From Dermatophagoides farinae (Eukaryota > Arthropoda > Arachnida > Sarcoptiformes > Pyroglyphidae), in contig NC_134678.1 of the NCBI RefSeq assembly GCF_024713945.1, forward strand, positions 2,728,001-2,792,000: DNA of 64,000 nucleotides, in the 5' to 3' direction. Numbering within the stretch: position 1 is the stretch's first letter; every line of letters begins with the position of its first letter. This document shows positions 49,101 to 62,940 of this stretch, piece by piece. Made by a program: the position numbers and the translations under genes. A model generated the notes under the pieces. That model was not told the origin of the DNA. It searched no databases and was given only the letters and a program-made list of their open reading frames with translations.

Positions 49101-52100
49101 CCTATGTCTCTTTCCTTATCTGAAAAGTTTCAATGCATTTGTGATAGAGTGGATTTTTTTTTTTGCTTTTCCTAAAATTTGATTCACTACAACATTTCTT
49201 CGTGTTTATGCATTTGTATCACTGTTCAAATGTATGTGTGTGTAACCGAATAATTGAAGGCAAATTTTTGAAAGACGAGTGAATCTACTTGGAATCATAA
49301 TCATTTATAAACAGATAATTTAACATTTGATGTAATGCAGAAGAAAAAAAAATTATGACGATAAAGTATCTATTTAAATGCAGACACATACATTTTTGTC
49401 GATTTCAAAAACAGAAGTTAAATTCAGAGAACAGAATCAAAAAAAAAAAATGAGAAAAAACTGGTTGCCATAAACACAACAACAGAATAAATATGTGTAT
49501 GTTCATACAGACAAGGCGTGTGATTTGAATTATCATTATTATACGACAGCTATGTTCATACACATGCATGCACACAGAACAACAGGAATCTGTATATATA
49601 TTTTTGTTTTGTTTGTATCAAAAACAATATATTCAATTTAGAAACATTCAAATTGAAACCAATTTTTCTCTCATTTATTTATGATTATTTATGAAAATTA
49701 AATAAAAAGCGACTATTTTGTTTTTTCGGGCAAAAATCTTCCATTAAAACAAATCCACATGACTATTTGTTTGATAATGTAATGTCTGTATATGGAACAA
49801 AAGTGCGGAATGTTTTTTTAAATTACATAATTATAATGAAATAATATATTAAAAGCTGATGATATGTGTGTATTGTGAATGTGAAATTCTTTTTAAATTC
49901 AACAGGAAAAAAAGAATAATTTTGCATAATTTGTTCCAAGAATTTGTATTTGTTGATTAAACCAATATTAAGAATTTTTGTCATCTACTAATCATGTTTG
50001 AAATTCTGACCTACAAAAAAAATCACAAAAGGTAATGTATAGGTATTGGATGTTTACACACACACACAAACAATCGTATATAATCTTTTGTTGAATGAGG
50101 TTTTCTAAATATAAAGAATAATTTCAATATTAGACATCTGATCTTTTTATATATCGAATGGAAATGAAAAAAAATTGCTGCAAGCGGCAATAAGAGAATA
50201 AAGTAAACTATAGAAAATGTATTAAACATATTCTTCGAACATTCGATGGAGAAAAACCAGCAAAAATTCATACACACAATTGCTAAATGATGACGCAAGT
50301 GATCAAAAATTGGTTGGAGTAGTAAAAAAAAAAATTTATATTGAAAGGAATTCCATCATCGTTTTACGCACACAATCAATGATGATGATAATCATGTTGA
50401 TGCCAAAAAATATGAATGATTAATCATCAAATTCATAAAAAAAACCTACATAACACGGAAATCTACTATAAATATGGTGCATAACAATTGTGGTTACGTA
50501 ATCGATGACTAAATATTAACTATGAAAGATAATTTAAAATACAAAAAAAAATGCTAAACAAATAAAATGTGAATAAAACAAAATAAAAAAAAACAATAAA
50601 AATGAAATGAACAAATCGATCCATAGAATAATCGTCACCATGCATTACCAAAAAAAAAAAAAAAAAAAAATATGTAATAACGGTGATGATGATTATGATG
50701 ATGATAGGAACAAGGAAAGTTGACAACAAATGAACGATGAAAAATATGGCAGACATAATTAATAATGACAAAAACATATTTTCAACAACCCGGCATACTT
50801 TTTATTCATTCATGTAATGAAAAACACATACACACACACACACACACACATAGACATGTAGCTTGTGCATGTTCCACATTTATCCGATTTACATATCCAT
50901 CAGCAGCAGCAAAAGCAGCAAAACAAAGGAAAGAAAAGAATTTTTGCCCTAAAGATCGTTTCAAACAAATGATGATTATGATATTAAGTTAATAATAATA
51001 ATTTATTATGACACACACACACATGCACTTGCATCAATTTCAAACTGTAGTATTAATAATCGTTCAGTAGTAGCTATATTACATTTCAAAAATGTATATG
51101 AAGGAATGTTCAAGAAATTAATAAGAATAATATGCAATGACGATATGATATGATACAAAAGAAGTGAGAAAAAAAAGAAATCAACTTGCTATGTTCAAAA
51201 GAATTTGAAATATTTAGCAAAAGATTTTTTTTCCTCACGAATAAAATGTGCAAGATAAAAATCATTCAAATGTGTAATCAATCTTGATTCCCATTTCCAG
51301 TAAGTAACAAAATGAATGATAATATATATTTGATGGTTATCATGTTAATTTCTTCGTTTCTATCACTCTTTTTCTTTCCATTCAAAATGATTGTCCAAGA
51401 TAAAAAGTTTTCTGCAAAAAAAAAAAAAAAAATATACTTTGTCATTCTCAATGGAATGAATTTTAACATTTAGAAAGCCATTTCGTATATATATTTGAAT
51501 GAGAAATATTGTTGAAAGAAAAAAAATCTTGTGCATTTCAAGAATATTTATTCCTACAAATCATTGGTAGAAAAAAAATCAAGCTTCTTTTCAATATGAA
51601 AAATGTCATTATCAAAGTATGTAATACCATTGACCAAACCTTAAAGTTAAAGCTAGACAACTTGAATCTGTTATCTGACTGAAACTTTTTTTTTTCTTTC
51701 CGATGCATACAATGAAAAGTTTAATGATGCAAAATGTAAATGGATATGCATACAATGAATGGATCCATGACACACAGATTAAGTGTATTATCCAAGTCAA
51801 ACGAATAGAATTGAAAACATGAAATGTATTACAACAATGAAAATCAATGATGGCAAGTTTTTCATTCCATTATTTGACCATCAATGAATAATAATAATGA
51901 GAATGATAGACACTATCTACTAGTTGAAATCCGGAAAATATATTGACATGTCATCATGATAAAAGCAAAAGACAAAAACTGATCACATTCTGTCAAGCCA
52001 AGACACAATTTTGGATCAATAAAATGAAATGAGCGAGAAAAAATCGATAAAAAACATGGATATGTCGAAAATCTAAAATATAATTGCCAGCAACAAAAAA

Positions 52101-55100
52101 AACACACACACACACAGAGAGATTATTATCATAATTTAGATTGTTGTAAACATTGACATTGAATTAAAATTCAATTCAATTAGTTTTTCTGGCAATTTTA
52201 TTAATTCACTCATTGCGGTTCAATTATGTTCAATCCATTGTTCCATTCATCAATTTCTTCCGTTTATTTCATGAAGAATTTGAAAGAAAAAAAAAGATCT
52301 TTTTCAATCTATTTTATCCATCCATTTATTCTTTCATTAATTTCATCTATTATACAGCAGCCATTAATTAGACCATTAATCAATCAATCTTGTTGTAAGC
52401 AAGCTTTTATTTTATTGAACTTTTTACATATACATGATTAGATGTTTAATATTATGAATACAAAAATGAATTGTTGAACATGTGTAACACACACACACAC
52501 ACATAATCTATTCTTGATAAAATGTACAAAACTAATAATATGAATAGACTTTTTTAATAATAAATTGACATCTATGCTTACATACACAGAAAAAAATGGA
52601 TAAAAATAGTAAAAAAAAAGAATTTTTTTTCAATTAGATACTGATGAATAGAAGAGTTGTTTATCAGAATAAGATTTCATTGATTTTATGTCTTGTATAT
52701 ATGTCGATTTTTGTTGTTGTTTGTGTTGTTGAAATGAATAGATTTCCATTGGACTATTATTTATATATTGTTTCTATTCTTGTTATACATGCTGATAATG
52801 GATGAAATAAAATTCTGATTATCTCGAACAATGGATCGATAGATATTTTTGATGGAATATACCATTGAAAACAAATATGAAACAAACAAGAAAAAAAAAG
52901 TACATGAAGCCCATCTCACACTTTATTTAGGATTATATCTTGGCAATACATCAAATAGTTGAAAAAAAATAACGACATGTAAAGAAAAATTACAAAGAAA
53001 AAAAAACGCAGAACCATAGATTGACAAGCTTTCATTTATATAACCCGACAATAGTGAACAATATATGAAATAATGATTGGTATAAGTATCGAAGAATTTG
53101 AAACAATGATTCAATCATTTTGGTGCATGAATTCGACAAAAAAAAAATATCACATTAATAATAACAAAATACAGTTGAACCTGAAATTGTGCCATTGTGT
53201 ATATTGTAAGCACCTAGTTTGTGGATATTTCCGTACGTCCGTATAAGTACGTACAAATATGTCCTCGATACTGAATAGAATCAAGTCTTTGTTGATTGAA
53301 ACAAAAAAAAATGAAAACAAAACTTTCAACATATATTACATATAAGAAAAACAAATACCAATATAACAATATAGAATAAGAACATAGCTTGTATGACCAA
53401 GAACGGAAAACTTTAATGCAACAACTTTAAGATGTAGATGTAGATGAAAAATTAGTGAATATATGAGAAAAGTGGTCAAAATGATAACAAATAGATTTTT
53501 TTTTCTTTTCATTTTCCTTATTGGAAACAAGTTTTTCTTTTTTTTCACTACCCAAAAAAAAAACAATGTGATCAATCATTGACATCAAATTCGAAATGAT
53601 TAGTTCAATTTAATGCTATTAGGTTTATTCATTCGATTTGATTGTATTCGATTAGAAAACAATACAACGCAGAATCCTTTCATTATTTCATGTTAATTCA
53701 TCAGTTAAATAATATTGGATTGGAAAAAAACCTATTAATTTTCAGCAAAATTTATCCATGATCACAGAATGGCCATAACAGAATAAAGAAAAATATATTT
53801 AGCTGGCATTCAATTTTCTGCAAAAAAAAAAATGTACGTGATGAAAAAAAAATAAAAAGAATTTCAATCGAGTATTCAATGGAATTTATTCTTTTTTTTT
53901 TGTCTTAAATCTTTTAGCGTCAACAAACAAATCAACAGAAAAAAAGAAAGAAAACGGAAACGATAAATTCTTCTAAAAAAATCAATTGAGTGAATGAATT
54001 GTTTCGAAGGATTTCTTTCACTATTTTTTTTCTACTATCTTAAGATAGTCCATATAGAGTGCAGAAAAAAAATATGCCAAACATTCGAATGTCAGTTTGA
54101 AGCAAGCAAAGCCGGTCAATTTATGTCATGTTGAAAATAAAAAAAAACGAAACGTTAAAAGAATATAAACTGACAAGTGTAGACTATTTTTTTTTTTTTT
54201 TTGGATTCAACCAAGCAATAACTACAACTACAACAACGATAATTCTATAGCATTGATACAACATTATTACCATTAAATGGTATATGGTATGCCTTTTTGA
54301 CTAAGTTTTTGATCCTGGCACTTTTTTTTGGCTTTCCAATCATCAAAAGTATTTCGACAAGAATTTCTTTGGAATCAAACAAACAATATATACTTAATGA
54401 TGATCACGGAATCAGAATCAGAATTCTGAGAATGTCAGGAACAATTATCATTGATGAACAAAAAAAAATGATGAGATGAAAAAAAAACACATTAATGTGA
54501 GAAATAATAAAAAGCTAATCACTAATGTCACTGTGATTAGAATATTTTCATGTAATGAGAATGAAAAAAAAATTGTATTTTCTGGTATTGTGTATTGATG
54601 GTATATAAACACGATGTTTTTCTTACACAGAGATTCACTTTGATTATTTTTATTATCGACCAATTATGTGTTATGGTCAAATACTGATAAATGGAATCGG
54701 AATGATGAACGAAAAAAGGAAAAAAAATTAAATTAATGAAAATGTACTTTTAGAAAAAAAGAGAAAAAAAAACAAGATGTTTATTGTTCAAAATCATCAT
54801 CATTATCAGGCAAACAAATAATCAGAATAATGATTGGTAGCAGATGTTATGATGATGATGATGATGATGACTGATTACACACACCTAAACATAGAGATAA
54901 CAGGATTAATTTCATATATATGATGATGAATGGAGAAATTGTAATTCATTCACACACAGACTACAAACACACACAGACAACAAACAGACACTGATGTATG
55001 GAAATGGAGTGGTGAATAATAATAATTTTTTTTTCTTCTTTACTTGTTTATCTAAATATTCTTTTTATTTTTTCTTCGTTTTTTTTCGTTCATTATTATT

Positions 55101-58100
55101 GATATTTTATTCGTCAGTGCATGTTTGTGTGTGTGTGTGTGTGTGTTTATTTGTAGAAAGAAAAATGTTTAGCATATTCTTGTTTTTCTTTGCATAAATA
55201 TTATCGATTCAGTTATGAATGAATAGAGACAAACAACAACAACAACCATTCATTTGGGTGTGTTTATTGATTGGCTTGCTGATAATATTTGGAATTTTTT
55301 TTGTATATTTATTATCATTATGATGATTTATAAACTAGTCTTGACATTATTATCATCAAAATCATCAACTATTGTGAGCTCGGAAACGGTTCTTATGAAT
55401 GAATTGAAAAATTCTTTAAAAAACAAGCACAAAGAATATTGGAAAGAAAAAAAAATCACATCTATCTAAAGAAAATATATGCAACGAAACGAAAAGTGAA
55501 ATATTCTTCAATGAAAAAAAAATTCAAACACTTCATAATGGCAAAGAAAAAAAAATTAAAATTTTCTATACTCACACATTCTTCGAGATTACAGGTGATT
55601 TGAATTTTCTTTCAATTATTGATGCCAAACAAAAATATCAGTCAACAACAACAATCAGTTAAAAGTTTTTTTCAAATAAATCAGAAAAATATCTCAGCGA
55701 AAACAGAATAAATTTATAGATAATGTTACTGGATACACACATATACAAATGATATTAAAATCGATAAACAAATGATATGTTTTTGAATAATTGAAAAGAT
55801 TCTAGTCAACATGAACATGAATACATTAGTAATAAGTCAAGACGTAAAAGTTAAAAGTTTTTGACTGTTCAACGTGTACATTATACAACTGTGTAGAAAG
55901 TTTTATATTTTCTTGCTGTGAGATTTACAAATTTCAATTGCGTTTTTGAACCAAGAAAAAAAACGAGACAAATAATTTGGTTTTCATTTGCAAGAATGTG
56001 CTAGCTGAAATTCACAAACAAACTGACATTTTTATGCGAACACATTTTTTTTTTTTTTTTTGATTGTTACCAAAGAACTGTCTGCAACGGTTATCACACG
56101 CGCACTAAAAAAAACCCAATAATCATAATATAATTTTTTCTAACAAAACGTTAAACTGTAGAAAAATTCTGAATCGAATTCTATGTGTTGAGTGAGAACA
56201 AGTGAGAATTTTTTTCTATCAGCGCAAGTCTATTTGATAACAAACGGGAGCCAAAGTATTTTTCTGTTGGTAATCATCGTCATCATCATCATCATCATCA
56301 TTGTTTGATTTTTTTTTCAAAAGACTTGGTGTATAAAACAGAACAATCAATACACCAAAAAAAAAACACAATGCACACATGTTAACGGATTGTCAGAATA
56401 AGAAAGAATAGAAAAAAAACATTCAACCGAATAATAGCCGAACAAACCGGACGACAAATGGTTTGAATTTTTTTTCTCTCTTACAAGAATTATTTTCTAT
56501 CTCTGATTCTATAATAATAAAAAACGAATTTAAAATTATTATCAGGAAAAAATTGAATTCTTTGGTTTTTTCTCATGGCTTTTTTAGGCTCAGGTCATTG
56601 TCGTCAGTTGTCATATATGCCACATTTGTTCGAATACATTTTGCTACGTTTTTTTTTTTGGTCAAGAAAGAATCGACGATAATGGGAAAACGAAATTTAA
56701 GGATGATGGGCCATGATGATATTTTTGTAATAAAAAAATTTGCCTATCTCGTGGTTGATGTTTTTTTTTCGTTCTGTTGATTTTTTCTTTTTTTTGTGGC
56801 CATTAATTCTTTTTATGTACAATTTTTCTTGGTTTTTTCTTTCTTCTTGCTATTATATTTGAGTCCAACCTAGCTATGTCTTTTTTCACGGTGGAATTTT
56901 TCTTTTTGTTCCGGTTACATGATCAAGTGAAGTTTTCCAGTGTACATGAATACTCAAATTTGTTTCAAGTGAATTGCAAGAATTTGTTTTTTTGTTCTTT
57001 GTTTTTTTTTTTTGGTTTTGTTTATCATATTGTTGTTCATATTTGTTTTTTCTGTTGTTTTATATATGAATTTTGGTCTTTTTTCTGATATTTTTGTTGT
57101 TGTTGTTGTTTTTGTGTTTTGTGTGGATGTTTTTATTTTTTTTTGTTGGTCATTTTCATTTTCAAATGTCGACTTTAATTTTTGATCTCATTAAGTTGTG
57201 GAGAATAATAATAATAATAATAAATGATGATGATGAAAACACAGTGAAAAAAAACATGTTTATCCAAAAAAAAAAAAATAAAAATAAAAATAAAAATAAA
57301 TGTTGCAACAAAAACAAATACTATGTTGCATACGAATATATGAATGGAGAGAGAAAAAAAAAGTAAACAGAATAGATGGACAATCATTTTCTTTGGAAAT
57401 CCTAAGCTATTTTCTCATTTCTTGGTTTCAATACACACAAATGAATGGCAATGTTTTTTTTTTGATGCTTTAAGTTGGCGGTTGTGTGTTTGACATACAG
57501 GCTGTTTTTAGCATATATCCACACTTACACACATTTTATGTGTGTGAATTGAATTTGTTGATAGCCACCAATAAACATAACACACATCAACATGTTTACT
57601 TATTCATAGATAGACATTTGTCAAAATTTTATTTCATAACCATCATTTTGCCATATATATATCTGATGATAATAATGGGACGATATAGTGATGGAAACCA
57701 GAAAATAAATGCAAATGCTTAAAATAACAAGAATTCTAATTGAATATAGAATATTCTTTTCCCCATAATAGACAAACAAACAAGTTTGGAATTTATTATC
57801 ATAATATTCATATATACATACGGATTCGACGGCTATTTTTTCTTAATGATAACGAATATATTGTAATGTGAAATTAAAAAGTTTTCAATTTAATATCCAA
57901 AACGTCCACTCTCTCGCTCACAATGTTGTCATCATCATCATTATAATTCTGATGATGCCATTTAATGAGGTTAATTATTTTCATTTTATAAACTTGATTT
58001 TTAATTTTTTTTTTCTTCTTTTCATCACGAGTATGCAACGACGGGTGAAATAAACAAACTTTACGAACTTTTCACTCAATGAGCGAAATTTGTATGGAAA

Positions 58101-58269
58101 AATAAACTTTATTTTTTGTTTAAAAAAAAATATTGTTCAAATTCAATCAGTTGATGATTGTATTCAATGTTTTTTGTTTGTTTGTTTGATTATAAAACGA
58201 AAAAAAATAATTTAACAAGCAGCAACCAAAATTGCTTGAATCCAAAATATACTTGATAATGAGCTATAT

Positions 58270-58278
58270 ATGTTGAGC
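58270..58278. repeat. Left 9-bp target-site duplication
   Basis: ATGTTGAGC lies immediately outside the left inverted arm and is repeated exactly at 59253-59261 on the other side of the element. Confidence 0.85.
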
Positions 58279-58742
58279 GGTTGTGTCACAAATTGTCGAA
58301 AATAAAAATGTCGAATGCAAAATGGTCGAAAATATTTGATCGAAAATAATAAAGTCGAAACGACAAAAACGTCGAACAGACAAAAATGTCGAAAATAAAA
58401 AAGTCGAAGATTGAAATGTCGAAAATGGCTTGAGCCCTTATCCCTTAAAATTATCACTAACGAAAAAGACTCAAATATTATTTTTTCATTTCAATTCTGG
58501 ATAATCACACATTAAGATGATAAAATTTTATTTTTATTCGAACTATTTGGATTCATATTATTATCAATTCACTTTATATTTTCATTCAAATTTGTTTGTG
58601 ATTATTATTTGATTGTTTATCGATTTACTACAGCATCAAAATTATCTTTAAGTAATTATTGTATTGAAGAGTGGGTGATAAAAGGAGCATTCAATGTTAT
58701 GAACGGTCTTCACAGGGCCAAAAATGTTTATTTTTTTCTAGT

Positions 58743-58767
58743 TTAGGTTAGGTTAGGTTAGGTTAGG
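58743..58767 (+). repeat. (TTAGG)5 telomere-type repeat inside the element
   Basis: Five perfect TTAGG units in the middle of the foldback element. TTAGG is the ancestral arthropod telomere repeat. Its position inside a transposon between inverted arms shows it is interstitial and not a chromosome end. Confidence 0.95.
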
Positions 58768-58792
58768 TGGTCTCGGTTCATTAGATTAATAC

Positions 58793-58815
58793 AAACCTCA
58801 CCTTCGGTGAGGTTT
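58793..58815. other. Perfect 10-bp stem hairpin at the element centre
   Basis: AAACCTCACC and GGTGAGGTTT pair exactly around a TTC loop, 25 bp after the TTAGG block and close to the midpoint of the foldback element (about 58765). In single-stranded form it would nest inside the large outer foldback. Confidence 0.85.
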
Positions 58816-58934
58816 GGATAAAACTATTGTATTGACAAACAATCTAGAATAGAGATCAAAGTCTAAAATACTATAAATCGGTTCATCGATGTTTTACACT
58901 TTTGTCTCAGAAAATTTCCTTGTCTTTGACAATA

Positions 58935-59010
58935 ATAAGTAAAGTCAACACTGACGATATCGGCATTGAATAAAGTAAAGTTAACACTGACGTTCTCTGC
59001 ATTAAATAAG
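58935..59010 (+). repeat. Diverged direct repeat in the element interior
   Basis: Two imperfect copies of about 36 bp, each containing an AA(C/T)ACTGACG core followed by (T/G)GCATTGAATAAAG or TGCATTAAATAAG. They sit between the telomere-type block and the right arm. Directly readable, moderate divergence. Confidence 0.6.
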
Positions 59011-59252
59011 GGAAAAGTCGCCACTGTGTATCCAGAATTAAAATGAAAAAATAATATTTGAGTCTTTTTCGTTAGTGATAATTTTAAGGGATAAGGGCTC
59101 AAGCCATTTCGACATTTCAATTTTCGACTTTTTTATTTTCGACATTTTTGTCTGTTCGACATTTTTGTCATTTCGACTTTATTATTTTCGATCAAATATT
59201 TTCGACCATTTTGTATTCGACATTTTTATTTTCGACAATTTGTGACAGAACC

Positions 59253-59261
59253 ATGTTGAGC
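59253..59261. repeat. Right 9-bp target-site duplication
   Basis: Second copy of ATGTTGAGC, directly abutting the right inverted arm. Confidence 0.85.
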
Positions 59262-60711
59262 TCATTAACTCAACATACATTTCATAACTTTGTTGTTTTT
59301 CATATTTATTTTTTATTTTTATTTTTTTTTTTTTGTTATTTCATTCATTCATTCCTAGTGAGCTAAACTTTTATTTATTTATTTTTTTTTTTTACTTTTT
59401 GTTTTATCTCCAGTTTCTATTATTACAGATTCAATGTTAAACATAATTCACTTTTAGTTAGTTTGCCTGCGGTATGTATATGTTGATCATCGTCATTTGA
59501 ATGATAAGAATGTGTTTCATCATCAATGATCACTATATATCTATTCCAGGTAAAAAAAACTAACAAAGATAATATGTAATGGCATCTAGAAATAATGATA
59601 ATGATGATTATTATTATTATGAAAGAAATGAAAAAAAAACACTAAAACAACAATAACAACAACAACAACAAAAAAGTTTGCATACATAATGATGAAAAAT
59701 AATCATCAAATCACTATACTGGCAAGATGAAAAATAAAAAAAAAGCCATGAGTTTATTATGATGAAGTGAAGAAAAAAATAAATAAATTTCAGGAACCAG
59801 AAACAAAGTTATTTTATGTATCAGGAAACACCTTATGAGATCATCATACAATTTATAATACATTTTTATGAACGAATGAACGGAATATGAATGGATGGAT
59901 TTTTTTTCATAAGGAAATTACATTTTTTTTCGAGAGAAAAAAAAAATGTCCCACTGAATGAAAATGATTATGATGATGATAATTTGTCGAGATATGAACA
60001 TGGTCACTATGATAAAAAAAAATTTCAAATTTTTTTTCACTGGACAGAATTAAACAACGAGATAACAAAAAAAAACTTTTTTCTTTCTCTTTCTTTCTCA
60101 TACAATGGGATATAAATATTTTATATGTTTTTCCATTTCCAATTTTGATTCCATTCCATTGAACTTAATCCAGAGTTTGGTTAAAAAAAATGATAAAAAA
60201 ATTTCTCATTCTTTTTACACAGCAAATAAAATCCATTAGAGAGAAAAAACAAAGTTAAAAGAGTAGAAAAAATGAGTAAAAATCATAAAAACAATAATGA
60301 TAATAATGATAACGACAAAACAAGAATGATCAAAACGTCTGAGAATGTTATTTTTTTTCTATTCAAAGTGGTAATATGTATCAAAAAAAAGATGAAAACA
60401 CATATACCATTACGGGATATTAATATGGCTAGAAAAAAAATATATATGAACAAGTGAACAACGACGAAAATGTGAAAACCAGATTAATTTATTCGTGTTC
60501 TTATTGCAATATATGTGTGTGTGTTCAACTTGACAATTTTTGTGTGCAATTACTAATAGAAAAAGCAAGAATATTCAATCCACATCCAAACTGTTAACTA
60601 ACCGACAAATATATGCACAAATCAAACATTGAGCACACATAGATCATTACATCATTACATTATATTTAATTTGATAATCGAATAATTTATCGATTATTAA
60701 TGACATTATAT

Positions 60712-60970
60712 TCACGTAATGATGGTAACATCATCATCATCGAGAATTTTGTTAATTTTTGTTTTCATGGATGGAACGTGTGCGTGATTTGGAAAAATGT
60801 GTTGAAATTCAACTTGTATTGATTTAGGATTTGTACAACGATAGAATGAATTCTTCACATTTGAATCATCACTGGATATAAATAGGTATAATAGTTTTGG
60901 ATCGATCACATTACGCAAGTTGAAAAAATGGTTTTCAAATATCGAAAAAAAAACAATTTTGGAAAAGGCT
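60712..60970 (-). CDS. Possible 3'-terminal exon of an unknown minus-strand gene
   Basis: An open minus-strand frame ends at a stop at 60712 and reads back through a phrase-like sequence (NLRNVIDPKLLYLFIS, then SFYRCTNPKSIQVEFQH, then MKTKINKILDDDD). There is no good ATG, but a T-rich acceptor (TTTTTTTAG) near 60970 would start an exon in this frame. Composition is less repeat-driven than nearby DNA. No family recognised and no upstream exon found, so it may be chance or a pseudogene fragment. Confidence 0.2.
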
Positions 60971-61237
60971 AAAAAAACATGAATGATTGATATGAATAAT
61001 AAACTAAGACTGATGTAAATTCTATGTCATGACTGTTGATTGATTTACAAAGTGTTTAGAATTTTTTTTCCGTTTTTTTTTATTCCGCATCATATCAAGA
61101 TTAATACTTACAAAAATTTATGTACATTTTTTTCCATTCTCAGAATTGATTTGTACAATGTTATTAAGATATGATTAAATGGTCAAAAAGAGAAAAAAAA
61201 ATCATGTTCAAATAATGAAAAATTCATCATATTTCAT

Positions 61238-61263
61238 ACACACACACACACACACACACACAC
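61238..61263. repeat. (CA)n microsatellite
   Basis: About 13 CA units, directly readable. Confidence 0.95.
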
Positions 61264-62700
61264 CATAAATACATGGATAAGAATAGTGATGCATAAAATT
61301 CGTTTTATTCCAACTTGTTTATTTGGTTGGATGGCTGGTTTGTTGATGATTCTGAGTTCTTGAGTAATTTATCAACAAAAATGAGAAAAAAAAGTCAAAA
61401 AAAAATGTAAACATGAAACGTTGAATGTATACAAATATTGTGTTACAAGTTAATCATTAAAAAATAATATAATCGTATAAAAAGTCATAGTTTAGTGAAT
61501 GTGGATATACTATATATGAAATGGGAAAAGTGCAACTGGAATTTGTTTTTTTTTCGAGGTTCTTTTCTTCATATTTTTTTGGCCTGAGAAATAACAAGAG
61601 CAAAAAAAAAACGAACAGAGGACGATAATGTCATCAAGGAGAAGCGAGAATGTTTCTTTTTCTTATTCATTCCAAGAACATTGGTCACACTGAAATGTAT
61701 ACAGAGATGAGAGGATTATTTTGCAATAAAATAAAAAATGAATATTGCTATCAAAATATGTAATGGTGAACACAAAAAAAAACAAACATAATGCCAGAAA
61801 ATGTGAATGAATGAAAAAAGTGAATCTGTTTTTAGGTATATTCGGTTCTTTTTGTTATGCATAAAAAAATATGAAAAAATTAATTTTTTTTTTTTTGATC
61901 AATTTCAAATATTTCCACTTTTATGATGATATCTGCATTATGGTTTGGCATCTGGCAATATTCACTCAATAACACTTGAGAATCAAATAGCATTATGATG
62001 ATAATAATCAATGATGATTTCAGCATTTTATTTTTGTTGTTGTTGTTGTTGTTGAACGAAATAATGAGTATCAAATTCTCTATTCCATCTCAAAATACAA
62101 ATATGTTTTGATACTCGAGTAAAGAAAGCTATTGACTGTTATTGAAAAAAATATGATGATGATGATGATGATGAACTTTGTCATTAAAGGATTCACAAAA
62201 TATGCATTGATTATTTTTATGGAAATGTCTAGATGAAAATAATCTAATTCTGAGATTGTAATGAAAATAAAGAAAAAGACTTGAATCTTAAAATGAAAAG
62301 ATATATATTTTTTTTTGTCTTTAACATTATGGATTCTTTAAGAAGTATAATTATTATATTGTATTAAATTATTAAGTTTTTTTTTCTTGATGACAGAATT
62401 CAATGACATGAATTTGATTTTCAATGAATTGAGATGTAAAATATTTTCATTGTCAAATAATAAATATAGATGAATAAACACTTTAATCAGTATAGTTAAA
62501 GAATTTCCTACAATGAAGGAGTGTATTCAAGATGAAATGTTGAATTTTTGGTTTGATTGTTGGAAAGGAATGAGAGAAAAAAATTTTTCGCCAACTCACA
62601 AATAAAAGCCATATATTACAATCAGAATCACAATTTTGATTAATTTTCTAGATTCACATATTTGTGAATAATGTGTTTATATATAGAGAAACACTGTTTT

Positions 62701-62940
62701 TTTTAGTGTCTACAACAAAACAAAACAATAAAAATGTCAAATTTAATATTGAAAAATTAGGAATAACAACAACATTGAAAATAAAAATAAGAAATAGGAG
62801 TAGATTGGTGTTCGATAATTAGATTCGATATCCAACTGCTACTTAAACAATTGGCGTTTACGCCTTTCTGAATTAGTTTTAGAATTGCCTCGAACCTGCC
62901 TGTTATTTGTTAATCGTAATAAAATACAACTTGGTGGCAG
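62701..62940 (+). other. Probable 5' LTR/leader of the retrotransposon, start not resolved
   Basis: Sequence just before the gag frame changes from simple repeat to complex DNA from about 62800. AATAAAA at about 62919-62926 and the run ATACAACT|TGGTGGCAG resemble an LTR 3' end with a polyadenylation signal followed by a primer-binding site that starts TGG, the complement of a tRNA CCA end. The LTR start cannot be fixed because the 3' LTR lies beyond the window; TGTTCG near 62812 and AGTGTC near 62707 are candidates. Confidence 0.35.

Larger units (their letters stand above)
58279..59252. mobile_element. Foldback-type DNA transposon, non-autonomous, Mutator/FB-like
   Basis: A 974-bp element with long inverted arms (58279-58503 and 59029-59252) that differ at only about seven positions, so about 97% identical. 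Both ends read GGTT(G/C)TGTCACAAATTGTCG from outside in. Each arm has outer tandem subrepeats of 14-17 bp, each starting TCGAA, and then a unique inner part (GGCTTGAGCCCTTATCCC, onward to CAATTCTGGATA). Exact 9-bp duplications flank it. No transposase is encoded: the frame at 58863-59120 is only the inverted arm and centre. Nine-bp duplications and subrepeat-built long arms are features of Drosophila FB (foldback) elements, which belong to the Mutator superfamily through NOF, and of MULEs in general. High arm identity suggests a recent insertion. Family assignment is by structure only. Confidence 0.85.
59262..62700. other. AT-rich intergenic region between two mobile elements
   Basis: Simple-sequence DNA again: T and A tracts, CAT/ATG runs, a CA run at 61238-61263 and an ATG run near 62154-62172. 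The only patch with more coding-like composition is on the minus strand at about 60712-60970 (separate entry). Confidence 0.5.

Noticed and set aside
58743-58767. A real telomere at the TTAGG block
   Set aside because: Only 25 bp, enclosed by transposon arms and ordinary sequence on both sides.
58863-59120. 85-codon minus-strand frame inside the foldback element
   Set aside because: It is made by the right inverted arm and the diverged internal repeat; the protein has no domain, and the element is non-autonomous.
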